DNA of 64,000 nucleotides, taken from assembly GCA_963575745.1 (NCBI GenBank), contig CAUYUJ010015300.1:174520-238519 (forward strand), given 5' to 3'. Below the pieces are notes generated by a model. The model was not told where the DNA came from, ran no database searches, and saw only the letters and a program-made list of their open reading frames with translations. Of the stretch, positions 43,001 through 51,600 are shown in pieces (positions within the stretch are counted from its first letter, which is position 1; the number at the start of each line of letters is the position of its first letter). The position numbers were made by a program, and so were the translations under genes. The DNA comes from Prorocentrum cordatum (Eukaryota; Sar; Dinophyceae; Prorocentrales; Prorocentraceae).

Positions 43001-44000
43001 TCCGCCGCGGCTTCCCCCTTCCATTCTTCTGCCTTGCTGGTACAGGGGACTGCGGGCGGACAGTTTGACCAGAAGGGGGGTAGTCCGCGGCTTCCCCAGC
43101 CTCCGCCGTCTCCGCAGAGACTTTCCGTTCCTTTCCTCTGGCCTGCTGGTGCAGCTGAAGGGGGGGGGGGACGTTCGTGTGAGCTGTGCACTGGTCACTG
43201 CAGGCTACCTCCTCTCGACTCCCCACCGGGACACCATCGTCTGACCACGATGTGCGGGGTGGCATCGTGGCCTGTGCCGCAACCGCATGTCGATTCCGTT
43301 CTGGGACGTTGTCTTCAGTCGACGAAACGCGGGGAGGCAAGCCGCCGCTGCTGCTGCAGCGGCAGCTGCGGCAGCTGTGGTGCAGCCGATCACTGTCAGG
43401 GGACGCAGGGCGAATAGGCGCGAAGAAGATTCTCTCGACGAGCTGGCGTATGGCTTCGTTGCCCTGCGTCCGGGTGGCAGCGCTGTGGCCCCGATGCAGC
43501 GCGCGTGGCTCCCCCGGAGGACTGCTGGCGGACTGATTATCCTGAGGGGGATGTTCCGCGGCTTCCGCCGCCTCCGCCGTAACTTCCCACTCCTTTCCTC
43601 TGGCCTGTTGGCCCTGCTGGAGGGGGGTCGTTGGTGTGAGCCGAACACTGGTCACTATGGGCAACCTGCTCTCGATTCCCCACTGGGACATCGTCGTCTG
43701 TCCACGATGTGGGGGGTGGTACCGTGCCCTCAGCCTCAACCGCCTCTCGATTCCCCTCTGAGACGTCTTCGCCGGTCGACGAAACGGGGAGTGGCGCGCT
43801 GCCGCTGCGGCTGCCGCTATGTTCCGATGTATCGTCGTGCGTGGCAGGGTCCTCTGTCACGGTGCGGGGGGAACTGCGCACTATTGGGAGGCCAGTGCCA
43901 GGATGGGGGTTGTGCCCATGCCCTGCTGCGAGAGTGCCCTGCGCAGTAGGGGGAGGAGGAGAGGAGGAGGCGCAGCGGGTAGCCGCAAGATCTGGTAAAT
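40001..44000. repeat. Complex duplicated non-coding region
   Basis: At least three interleaved repeat types. (a) CCGGGCCCGCCG(T/C)GGGAAGGA...GGCGAAAGGCTGCGTTGTCC near 40545-40690 and 41550-41700. (b) GGCTTCCGCAGCCTCCGCC...CTTTCCTCTGGCCTG...GACGAAACG near 40990-41300, 43085-43390 and 43555-43830. (c) GTGCCCATG(T/C)CCTGC followed by GAGAGTGCCCTGCGCA near 42310, 42450, 42830 and 43915. Likely intron or spacer of a duplicated gene region, adjoining the light-harvesting fragment at 44.1 kb. Confidence 0.7.
41717..42185 (-). pseudogene. Unrecognised protein-like fragment
   Basis: The minus strand reads PHQRPDPRQWPEPKDPLTGL, then QLYKTGINNIQWDLPGETPG, then EAMRRLQVTLGSMFTGTRHA. After a frame change near 41870 it continues FLESFRSHKCDVRVLSDALG and LNVDWARQRQLHLGQ. 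Composition is protein-like, unlike the surrounding repeats. I do not recognise the family. It could be an exon or a decayed gene, and it lies in the duplicated region. Confidence 0.4.
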
Positions 44001-44130
44001 TGAAGGAGGAGAAGGAAGGGTCGGCGATGTGTGCTTGCACGGGGGAGGTCGAGTCATCGTGGTCGTGGTCGTGGTCGTCTTCGGAATCGTCGTGGTCGTG
44101 GTCGTCGTCGACGTGGTTGTGAAAATGGAC

Positions 44131-44519
44131 CTCGGCGACGCCGAGCGGGTCCCAGTGTCCGACGGGCGCCTGCGCGCTCAGCTCGCTCTCGAGGGCGCGC
44201 AGCGGCGAGTCAGCGTAGGTCACCCCATCGCCCAAGGCGGAGCCCGTGCGGTTGTCCTGCTTGGCCGCGTGGAACTCGAGGGAGCCGTAGAACAGGAACA
44301 TTCGCCCCCAGTCGGAACCAAACACCTTGCCCGGAGCGCTTGGGCCTTCCGGAAGACTCGCGAGGGCAGGCCCCTCGAGGACGACACCTCCCGGCCACAG
44401 GAAGACACCCTATACGATGCACCCTATGGCGGCCCAAATGGCAAGGCGGCCGTTCTTGACCTCGATGTCCCTTCTCCTGTGGAGGACGTCCGCGCCGACG
44501 TCCTTCGCAAGGCCGAGCG
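44131..44519 (-). pseudogene. Light-harvesting chlorophyll a-c binding protein fragment
   Basis: These thylakoid proteins bind chlorophyll a/c and carotenoids for photosystem antennae. The minus frame runs PLGLAKDVGADVLHRRRDIE, then VKNGRLAIWAAIGCIV, a stop (TAG, 44412-44410), then ...FGSDWGRMFLFYGSLEFH and later TGSALGDGVTYADSPLRALE, then SELSAQAPVGHWDPLGVAE. This matches the helix motif RRxxE(I/V)KNGR(L/I)A and the linker SPLRAFExELGxQAPVGFWDPLG of dinoflagellate LHC proteins. Two DPLG units indicate the repeat (polyprotein) organisation known for these genes. The 5' end is cut by the copia LTR inside a Pro codon. The 3' end meets GTCCAT, a possible intron donor. Confidence 0.85.
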
Positions 44520-44679
44520 TGTGTATGGGGTTGAAGTACAAGAGTACAGAACCCCTGATCCGTTGGTAGAGAGATGGAGGGATAGATGGATATCTTTCCC
44601 TCCCAAGCGATCAAGGTACGATCGCCCCAACTCAGTACCTGAGCCCAAACGGCCCAGACGCGGATGAGAGTAAGATTAA

Positions 44680-44721
<42 letters not shown>

Positions 44722-44785
44722 AAAAAAAAAAAAAAAAAAACAACAAAACAAAAAAAAAAAACAAAAAAAAAAAAAAAAAAAAAAA

Positions 44786-44877
<92 letters not shown>

Positions 44878-44885
44878 AAAAAAAA

Positions 44886-44921
<36 letters not shown>

Positions 44922-44974
44922 AAAAAAAAAAGTATATACAACAAGGAGAAATTATTACACGGGTTCCATAAACA
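44520..44974 (-). repeat. 3' LTR, expanded by an A-rich tract
   Basis: Starts TGTGTATGG and ends CCATAAACA (one change from CCATACACA). Excluding the A tract (44681-44931) it is about 204 bp, matching the 196-bp 5' LTR. The A tract sits where the other LTR has GATAAGG. Confidence 0.9.
44681..44931 (+). repeat. 251-base A-rich tract in the 3' LTR
   Basis: Almost pure A with isolated C and T and no G. Absent from the partner LTR. It could be a real expansion of a short A run, an inserted poly(A), or an assembly artefact. Confidence 0.9.
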
Positions 44975-44985
44975 CCCCCCGTCCC
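44975..44985 (-). other. Polypurine tract
   Basis: The minus strand reads GGGACGGGGGG directly 5' of the 3' LTR (TGTTTATGG), the place and composition expected of the plus-strand primer in reverse transcription. Confidence 0.8.
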
Positions 44986-45718
44986 GAATCCCGCCCGTGA
45001 AGGCAGGACTCGGGATCAGGAGGATGGAACCCGTAACCTCAGAACTCCTTTACCTTAAGTCTGAAAGGCAGCTGGGCTAAAAGTCAGCGAAGCCACAGCT
45101 GCGAAGTGAGGTAAGAAGAGATACCTTGGGTCTCTTTTTCTTCTCCAGGCGGTCTTTGCCGCCCCTCGGTGCGCCCCCCAAAACGCTTCGGCACTCGAGG
45201 GAGGAGAAGAATGAGGCAAAGGTAGGCGGAGAAAGAAGATCTGAGCACCAAGGCAACGTAAACCGCCTCGCAAGATTTGCGAGGCAGGTGTTGCCACCAG
45301 CTATCAGATTATTCTCGACGCAATATTGTTAAATTGTTAACATATGCATGCTAAGATCGTGTTGACGAACACAATCTTGAAATCAAGCACAAGTCTGCCT
45401 AAAAGCAAATGTATGCCAAGATCGTGTTGACGAACGCGATCCTGAAAGAAATGCGAATCTGCGTTAAAGCAAGTACCTGGCCAGGAGAAAATGTCGTGTT
45501 GATGAACACGAAAATGATGTATAAAATCTGTTTGGCGACTCCCGTTGGCGTTGCTCCTTAGGAGGCTGCCTCGGTGATCGCAAAAGATATCTATATGTGT
45601 GTATGGCCACGTGTGTGAAAGATTGAAGTGGCCTAAAAGAATGTATTAGCCACCGCTCAAGGCGAACTTTGATGAACGGAAGTTCTGCTCTTGAGCAGTG
45701 GACCTTGCGGCCGACTCA
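44986..45718 (-). other. Copia 3' untranslated region
   Basis: Between the last accessory stop and the polypurine tract. Contains three tandem hairpins (45353-45511). No gene seen. Confidence 0.7.
45353..45511. promoter_or_regulatory. Three tandem stem-loops in the copia 3' UTR
   Basis: Stem-loops at 45353-45378, 45419-45443 and 45494-45511 share the core CGTGTT-GA(C/T)G-AAC(A/G)CG and recur at about 66-75 bp spacing. The stems hold despite base changes between copies. Candidates for RNA stability, packaging or termination signals; the function is inferred. Confidence 0.65.
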
Positions 45719-47749
45719 CTACGCGTCGCCGTCCTTGTAGAACCTGCGGTCCCACGCCCTCTGGCCGTTGTACGTCGCATAGCTTGTCGTAAACGTTTCC
45801 CAAGTGGTCCTCGGGATCCAGTTGCGGAACCAATCGTTGTACGTGATATCCTGGATGTACACATACTCGTCGTTGTTGATCGCAATGTAGATCCAACATT
45901 TGATGTGATAACTCCAGTATCGAAGACCCCAATCGCTGTCCTCGAGATTGTGGCGCCAGTAAGCAGCGTAATCAGATGTACGTGCTCTCTTGGCGCGCGG
46001 CATCGCGGGCATGTAGTCCTCTGCGCCTGAGGCGCTGGATGCAGCGGCGTCGCCAGGAGCAGGGCGCGGCGGCGGCCGCGGCGGCGGCCGCGGCTCCATG
46101 GCGCCATCGGACTGTTGGGAGTGTGTATCTGGATCGGTTCTCATCCCTGTACTACCCCCCCTCTGGTCAGTGTGTGACGGATCGAGGGAGCCTATCAGCT
46201 CGTTGGCAATCGCGGCAAGCTTGCGCTGGGTGAACTGTTCACGGGTTCCGTCCCCTCGAGGGAGAGAAACCGTAATCAGTCCGCGCGCCTGCCGCGTCTG
46301 CCTGTCAATGCGTCCCTCATTCAGCCACCACTTTCTCCGACCAGCCTGTCCTGTCCTAATACTGACGTCAAGGATGTCCCACGCGTCGCGCATGTCCTCG
46401 ACTCTCCAGGGCTTTTTGCCGACATTCACGCGGGCCCCTGTCATCTGATGATGGAATCTGAGGTCGTTGAGAAAGCGTTGAATGAGATTGGCGTATGGGT
46501 AGTACAGAGGTCGGTCGTCCTCGGATTCGCCCATTAATCTGCATTCGTGTGCAGGCGGGCTACCGGCTTCGACCCACTTCTGATACCTTTTCTTGGACGT
46601 ATTGGCCAATCTCCGCAACTGATCTTTCTCTGTGCCTATGGGGGATCGCGCACCCGCCATAATGACATGTGCGCCATCCTTCATGTATCTCGCGACCTGG
46701 TCCTCGGACAACGTCGTCTTGATCCAGTTCGTCAACTTCTGGAGGTACGCGAGGTCACTCTGTGTGGCGGTGCTCTTACATGTGGCGCCTACGGCCACAG
46801 TGTATTGCCAACATATATCACAAAGTGTGCCGTCACCTGTGACGATCCCGAGGGACAGATCTCGACCGCAATTGTTACAGAGCGGTATGGGATGCAAGAT
46901 CGTCTCGGGGGCCCCTGCCGAAGTCAGGTGATCGCGGGATCCCCAGCGGGTGTCCTGACCGCGTGCGAGGCTCTGACCGATCTGATTGATCGCCTCACGA
47001 TTGATCTCGGTGTTTGGTCTGGAAGCGATCGATCTGCTTAAACCCTCGATCTCGATCCGAGACAACCTTTCCCCTGGCAGTCCTTTGTACTCTATCTTGA
47101 CGTTGTCGGTATCCTCAGTACCGCCATGGCATACGTTCTCCCCACGAAGACGGCGAGCCTGCTTCTGCAAGGTAGCCTCGTTGTCGCCCTCCTCGCGCTT
47201 GAGTCCCGTCTGTTCAGCTATGATGCGTACCATAGTCTCCTGATCGGGAGCTGCAGACGCAACACTGCCTGGGTCCTGGGGAATATCCTGCTCAGCGCCT
47301 TCCTCTCGAGGCGCAGCAGGTGTTTCCACCAGCTCTTCCCACGCAGGAAACTCTGGATCACCGTATGTCGCAGTACAATTTTTGTATAGGTCACGCAATG
47401 CCTGAAGTGCAGGATGGTTGTCATGGATGACTTCCTTGGCGAAATCTGGTAGCTCCACAATACTATCTTTCAAGATGTTCTGGTATACTTTGGGAATCCA
47501 TTGCAAGATGCCAGTGGTCGACTCCTCGATAGTCTCCGGGTCGAGGTAGTGTACCAACTTTTTGAAGAAGTGATCTGCACCACAATTGGGTAAGTCATGT
47601 GCCCACTTGTGGGTATGATTGTAGTTCAAATGATATGACTCCGCGTTCCATGCTTTCGATCCAAATCGAATTTCAAATTGTAGATGTGACTGAATTTTGT
47701 CCATTACGATTCTGTCTGCGCCACTGTGTATCTCAATGATCTGCCTCAT
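45719..47749 (-). CDS. Copia accessory protein 3 (zinc-ribbon containing)
   Basis: A 676-residue open frame on the element strand. Visible features: four cysteines as CxxC...CxxC at residues 291, 294, 310 and 313 (LCNNCGRDLSLGIV...TLCDICW), a zinc-ribbon pattern; a Lys/Arg-rich stretch before it (TLQKQARRLRG); a Pro/Arg-rich linker (RPPPRPPPRPAPGD) with a nuclear-signal-like PRAKRARTSD; and a Trp/Tyr-rich C terminus (YNDWFRNWIPRTTWETF). It is in the same frame as the upstream accessory frame, separated by one TAG at 47750-47752, and was probably continuous with it. No family recognised; nucleic-acid binding is an inference from the zinc motif. Confidence 0.6.
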   Translation of the reverse strand: MRQIIEIHSGADRIVMDKIQSHLQFEIRFGSKAWNAESYHLNYNHTHKWAHDLPNCGADHFFKKLVHYLDPETIEESTTGILQWIPKVYQNILKDSIVELPDFAKEVIHDNHPALQALRDLYKNCTATYGDPEFPAWEELVETPAAPREEGAEQDIPQDPGSVASAAPDQETMVRIIAEQTGLKREEGDNEATLQKQARRLRGENVCHGGTEDTDNVKIEYKGLPGERLSRIEIEGLSRSIASRPNTEINREAINQIGQSLARGQDTRWGSRDHLTSAGAPETILHPIPLCNNCGRDLSLGIVTGDGTLCDICWQYTVAVGATCKSTATQSDLAYLQKLTNWIKTTLSEDQVARYMKDGAHVIMAGARSPIGTEKDQLRRLANTSKKRYQKWVEAGSPPAHECRLMGESEDDRPLYYPYANLIQRFLNDLRFHHQMTGARVNVGKKPWRVEDMRDAWDILDVSIRTGQAGRRKWWLNEGRIDRQTRQARGLITVSLPRGDGTREQFTQRKLAAIANELIGSLDPSHTDQRGGSTGMRTDPDTHSQQSDGAMEPRPPPRPPPRPAPGDAAASSASGAEDYMPAMPRAKRARTSDYAAYWRHNLEDSDWGLRYWSYHIKCWIYIAINNDEYVYIQDITYNDWFRNWIPRTTWETFTTSYATYNGQRAWDRRFYKDGDA

Positions 47750-48718
47750 CTAGATCATAGGCGAATCCACCAATAACGCCGATGTCCAACAATACACGCG
47801 GCAATCATCAGACTGTGTAATCCATCTTGAATCCTCGTCGGGGTCGTAGTCTGGATGATCACGGAAATTCGATGGCGGATCAATGATGTTATCGAGGATG
47901 CTTGCCTCGATCTGCTCTTCTGCTTGGATGTCTGCCGAGAGGTCTGCCCTCATGTTGTCGTTCGCAGCTTTCTCATCTGCAGTAAGAACGATATTTGATA
48001 TGTCCACGATTACGGTGATCAGTGGATCATGCGATGATGCTGTATCCTGTCGAGGAATGTCGCCCGTCTGAGCGTTGTCCTCGGCAGGTGTGGCCACCAG
48101 CTCGTCTGGATCAGGTGTCCGTGGAGCGGGCCTTCTTGGTGGTGTACGCGGAATACGTGGTCTATGGATGCTAGGCATTCCAAGGTATGGTAAGCTGCCG
48201 CTAACATTGTGCTGCAGTATCTCCTCGCTGCAAGATGTCGGGCCTTTCAGGGCAGTCTCCATCCATGTTGGATCGATGGCGTGTTCTTCGATACGAATCG
48301 GCAATGCAAATACAACGCCCTTGAGGGGCATGCTTTTGTCATTATACCAGATATTTACCCATCGTAAACCGTAGTTGAGAATAGGTACTTGTACCGCAAA
48401 GAACTTGTCGAAGATGCCGAAATGGATGATTGGACCATATAGGTGTCCCTTGGACAAGGCAATCTTGGTATTGTGATTGCCTTTGGGCCAATGGTTGTCG
48501 TAGTGGAAGCATTTGGTAGAACCCCAATTCTTAATGACAATGAAGTCGCCCATTCGAACATCGTTAAATGCAGGACGACGACCCCAATCTTTTTGCATGA
48601 TCTTTGCTGTGATTGGTCGAAGAGCTTCACGACAATGTGATAATGCAATCAACCATTCTTTATCATCTGCTTTGTGATTGGTCTCCTGGATCATAGCACG
48701 TACTATTTGCTCGTCCAA
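47750..48718 (-). CDS. Copia accessory segment 2b (unknown, continuous with the Tpt1-like protein)
   Basis: An open frame of 322 residues with a well-ordered aromatic-rich N-terminal half (NDVRMGDFIVIKNWGSTKCF, HFGIFDKFFAVQVPIL) and an acidic, Pro-rich second half ending SALLVDSPMI before TAG. An 11-bp tandem duplication (TTGGACGAGCA twice, about 48708-48729) explains the frame break from the Tpt1-like frame upstream. With one copy removed the two frames join as ...SAEDALDEQIVRAMIQ. So this is best read as the C-terminal part of a larger protein. No family recognised. Confidence 0.55.
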   Translation of the reverse strand: MDEQIVRAMIQETNHKADDKEWLIALSHCREALRPITAKIMQKDWGRRPAFNDVRMGDFIVIKNWGSTKCFHYDNHWPKGNHNTKIALSKGHLYGPIIHFGIFDKFFAVQVPILNYGLRWVNIWYNDKSMPLKGVVFALPIRIEEHAIDPTWMETALKGPTSCSEEILQHNVSGSLPYLGMPSIHRPRIPRTPPRRPAPRTPDPDELVATPAEDNAQTGDIPRQDTASSHDPLITVIVDISNIVLTADEKAANDNMRADLSADIQAEEQIEASILDNIIDPPSNFRDHPDYDPDEDSRWITQSDDCRVYCWTSALLVDSPMI

Positions 48719-50784
48719 TGCTCGTCCAAGGCGTCCTCTGCGGATGTACGGCCAGCAGGGGTTTCCCCCGGCCTGGCCGAGGGTGCTGATGCTGGCGTCG
48801 TCCTTGGAGGCTCCATGTCTTGGTCGGGGTCGATAGGTGCCAATCCAGGTGGGTCGTCAATAAGTTCTCCAGGAAGGCAGGCGCAAATCTCGTACTTGCT
48901 CAATGGCTCTCTGGCTGCCAATGGCGGGTAGTCCCATGGGTCGCCGTCTGGCCACAGCTGCTGGCCATGCATGTGGCGTGGTTTGAGGCGGCGAATTGCA
49001 ATAATTGCCGCAGCGGGTACCACGTCCTCAGTCATGATAGCGCCCTGAGCACCCAACCAAAATCTGCAACCTGCTTTTGTGGCGATTTCCATGTTAATCA
49101 CAAGCTCGACTTCGTTCTTGTAGCTGTTGAACTTGTACGATTCCACTGAAGTATGTGGGTTCTTTTGAACATTGTTCAAATATGTGCTAGAACTGAAGAA
49201 TGCCTCGGATCGCTGCGATGGTTTGTAAGTTCTGTCTCTCTGAGAATGTGGTTCAACATATCCAGGAATGATCCCTGTCTTCAATATGTTCTTCCAGGCG
49301 CGGGATGCTGTTCCATGATGGAGATATTTGATATCTGTCCACTGTAAGCTCTCCCATCCCATGTTCCATGGCTTTGAAGATGGGTTGACACAACTGTGAC
49401 CACCGACGCACCGAATAGCAATAACGCTGTTCCAGTCAAAAGTGCTGGGGTCACCTCCGTCAGGAATCGGCTTGGCGTATATCTCGATTCTGTTTTTCTG
49501 CGGGTCAATATGCTTCTGGAACGCACGAATAATGATTATCGGATAGTAGTCGTTCCAATCGGTGTATCCATCATTTTCACCGTCTTTCTTGAAATGTGCC
49601 ACTGCCGCTTCCATGGATGGTCCATTGTGTCTTTCTTTGCGATCTCGGAATTTCCATTCAACCATTTCTTTAAATGATTTCCAATTGCTTGGAATCTTCC
49701 AATCATTCTTTGTTGTTTTGTCCCAGATATGAATACGTCTGTCATGAAATTGGTTGATCCAAAACTTTTTGTAGTGAATCTCGTGGCGTAACATAGTCGT
49801 GATGTCTTTGCTCATGTATTTGTTTGTTCCCAGCCATTCTTCATCAATTAGCTCAGGACCATAACGTACATCGTCGTAATGAGGTAATGGTATCCATTTC
49901 CATTCTGGGAAACAACCAGATTGTGCAATGTCAGGCGCATGAGCAATTACACTATCATCATGCAGTAGCTGCTCGTACCACTCTTGGTCTTCGATGCAGG
50001 CAAATCCATTGGTCGCTTTCGTGCCCCGCAACATTGGGCACATGTATGGATGTTCATCTTTGACGCCATACTGCAGCTTCCATTCGCGAGTAGTGCATGA
50101 GTTGTCGAAGATCCCGAGCTTGCTGGTATCCTCGTGCATGGAACGCTCACAACTGTCCTGCCATGACAATATATTCATCTCATGTGGAGAAGGCTCCTCC
50201 TCAGCAGGAGTTGCCTCCAGCTCCATTGCCTCAAGGTCGGTGCCGTCATCAGGGATCGGTACCGCCTCAGCTTTTGGGAGCTGATCTGCTGGTTGTTGTT
50301 CTGCTTTAGGCTCTGGAGTCGATGGTTGCGACGCTTTTATCGATTGCGGTCCAGGTTGCAGTGGATCAGGCAATGGGCCTGGTGGGGCTGGCTGTGCTGT
50401 GTCATCAGCTGCCCTCCATACGGATGTAGGAACATTAGGGTCATGACCCAAAGCCACTCGATCCAGTGCATTCTGTTTGAAGAATGTTTTGCATGCCTCG
50501 ATGTTCTTCTCGTTCTCGGCAGCTGGGCCGATGCGGTGAGAAGACAATCTGTTTTCTTCTGCAATGAGTCTTGATTTGGTCGCATTATCGTCTCCAGCCA
50601 ACTCTTTGATCTGACGTAAGAATTGCTCGAATACAACCCAAGTAACTGCATGTGCATCTTCAACTGTTTTGACGATCTTGGGTTCTAGAAGTTCATCTTT
50701 CTCAAGAGAATGCCAAGATGCCCAAGCCCCAGGGTATTCTTTGATCAACAGCATAAGGTACTGGAATAAGTCATTGTATGCCAT
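48703..50784 (-). CDS. Copia accessory protein 2 with Tpt1/KptA RNA 2'-phosphotransferase domain
   Basis: A 693-residue frame. Residues 320-604 match Tpt1/KptA enzymes, which remove a 2'-phosphate from RNA (classically spliced tRNA) using NAD+. N-lobe: KYMSKDITTMLRHE with the catalytic Arg (LRH, residue 333). C-lobe: IRCVGGHS (458-464; usual RAxQGHS, conserved Arg and His), YLHHGTASRAWKNILKTGII (HGT, 490-492), an Arg at 525 before FFSSS, and ELVINMEI...CRFWLGAQGAIMTEDVVP (F..s.NGV.LT...VP). The Gln of QGH is Gly. Residues 1-200 are helical then Pro/Ala-rich. The first part probably continues from the frame upstream (shift near 50850). Domain assignment is by motif order; activity untested. 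Confidence 0.72.
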   Translation of the reverse strand: MAYNDLFQYLMLLIKEYPGAWASWHSLEKDELLEPKIVKTVEDAHAVTWVVFEQFLRQIKELAGDDNATKSRLIAEENRLSSHRIGPAAENEKNIEACKTFFKQNALDRVALGHDPNVPTSVWRAADDTAQPAPPGPLPDPLQPGPQSIKASQPSTPEPKAEQQPADQLPKAEAVPIPDDGTDLEAMELEATPAEEEPSPHEMNILSWQDSCERSMHEDTSKLGIFDNSCTTREWKLQYGVKDEHPYMCPMLRGTKATNGFACIEDQEWYEQLLHDDSVIAHAPDIAQSGCFPEWKWIPLPHYDDVRYGPELIDEEWLGTNKYMSKDITTMLRHEIHYKKFWINQFHDRRIHIWDKTTKNDWKIPSNWKSFKEMVEWKFRDRKERHNGPSMEAAVAHFKKDGENDGYTDWNDYYPIIIIRAFQKHIDPQKNRIEIYAKPIPDGGDPSTFDWNSVIAIRCVGGHSCVNPSSKPWNMGWESLQWTDIKYLHHGTASRAWKNILKTGIIPGYVEPHSQRDRTYKPSQRSEAFFSSSTYLNNVQKNPHTSVESYKFNSYKNEVELVINMEIATKAGCRFWLGAQGAIMTEDVVPAAAIIAIRRLKPRHMHGQQLWPDGDPWDYPPLAAREPLSKYEICACLPGELIDDPPGLAPIDPDQDMEPPRTTPASAPSARPGETPAGRTSAEDALDEHWTSK

Positions 50785-51600
50785 AACCCATGGATCATTA
50801 TCAGGAAGGGTTTGGTCAGGATCGCTAGGGTCGTTGCTGGCGTACGTGTAGACCTTCCAGGAGTCGGCTCAGTCGTGTCGCCCGTCTCGGCAGGCAGTGA
50901 TGCCGGCAATGTGCCCTCGGCACATGACGCCATCCACGCACAATGAGCCATCTCGTTTGCCGTCTGTGTCATCAATGTTGTGAGGCTGAGGTCTCTTTTC
51001 CATTCGTTTGTCAACTTTTCTGTGAAGTCGAGGGCTGCCATGATTTCCTTGGCCTGAGTGTAGGCCTGGTTGTCCGTGACAGAAGTCAGCAATGGCGGCC
51101 TGAATGGATATGGCTGAGAAGGAAGAGACTGTATCAATGCGCAAAAATTGCGATAGCATACTGCGTCGCAGAATTGCGTTGTAAACATTGCCATGTTATG
51201 GTTGTTCTGTTTGGCGTGCCAAGCCTGTGGGGTAACCCTGTCGCACGTATCCACCCAATGGTCGGATGGAAGAACAGTGATACCACGGTTCTGCATGATA
51301 GTGATCAAGTCGCTCGTGTGGTGATCAAAGTTCGGGTGTGCGCCCCATTGCGCTGCTTTTCCAGGTCCCATGACCGTGGGGCAGCGGAAATACTGCATCA
51401 CATCGACAAAACGTGATACGTCCACGAGCACGTGTACGGGCATGAGCGTCGGGACGCCGCCCTCACATTCCATATTTTGGAGCTCGTGTACGTTGGTAGG
51501 AGCACGACTGTGATGTCGGCGCATGTCGATGGTGTTCTGTCCAGGATTAGCACATGCGATGTCGTTCGCACTCCATACTACATGGCATTGAGTCCCCTGT
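50745..51600 (-). CDS. Copia accessory segment 1b (possible SGNH-hydrolase-like)
   Basis: The frame reads CHVVWSANDIACANPGQN...THVHELQ-like sequence, then PVHVLVDVSRFVDVMQYF, and later DLITIMQNRGITVLPSDHWV, then VTPQAWHAKQNNHN. The SAND segment resembles the GxND block of SGNH hydrolases, and the later D...H part could be the final block. The GDS block is not evident, so this is weak. The segment starts by a frame change near 51590 from the preceding frame and passes by another near 50850 into the Tpt1-like frame. The annotated ATG at 51524 is probably internal. Confidence 0.4.

Noticed and set aside
44664-45080. Poly-Lys open frame
   Set aside because: It is the A-rich tract inside the 3' LTR.
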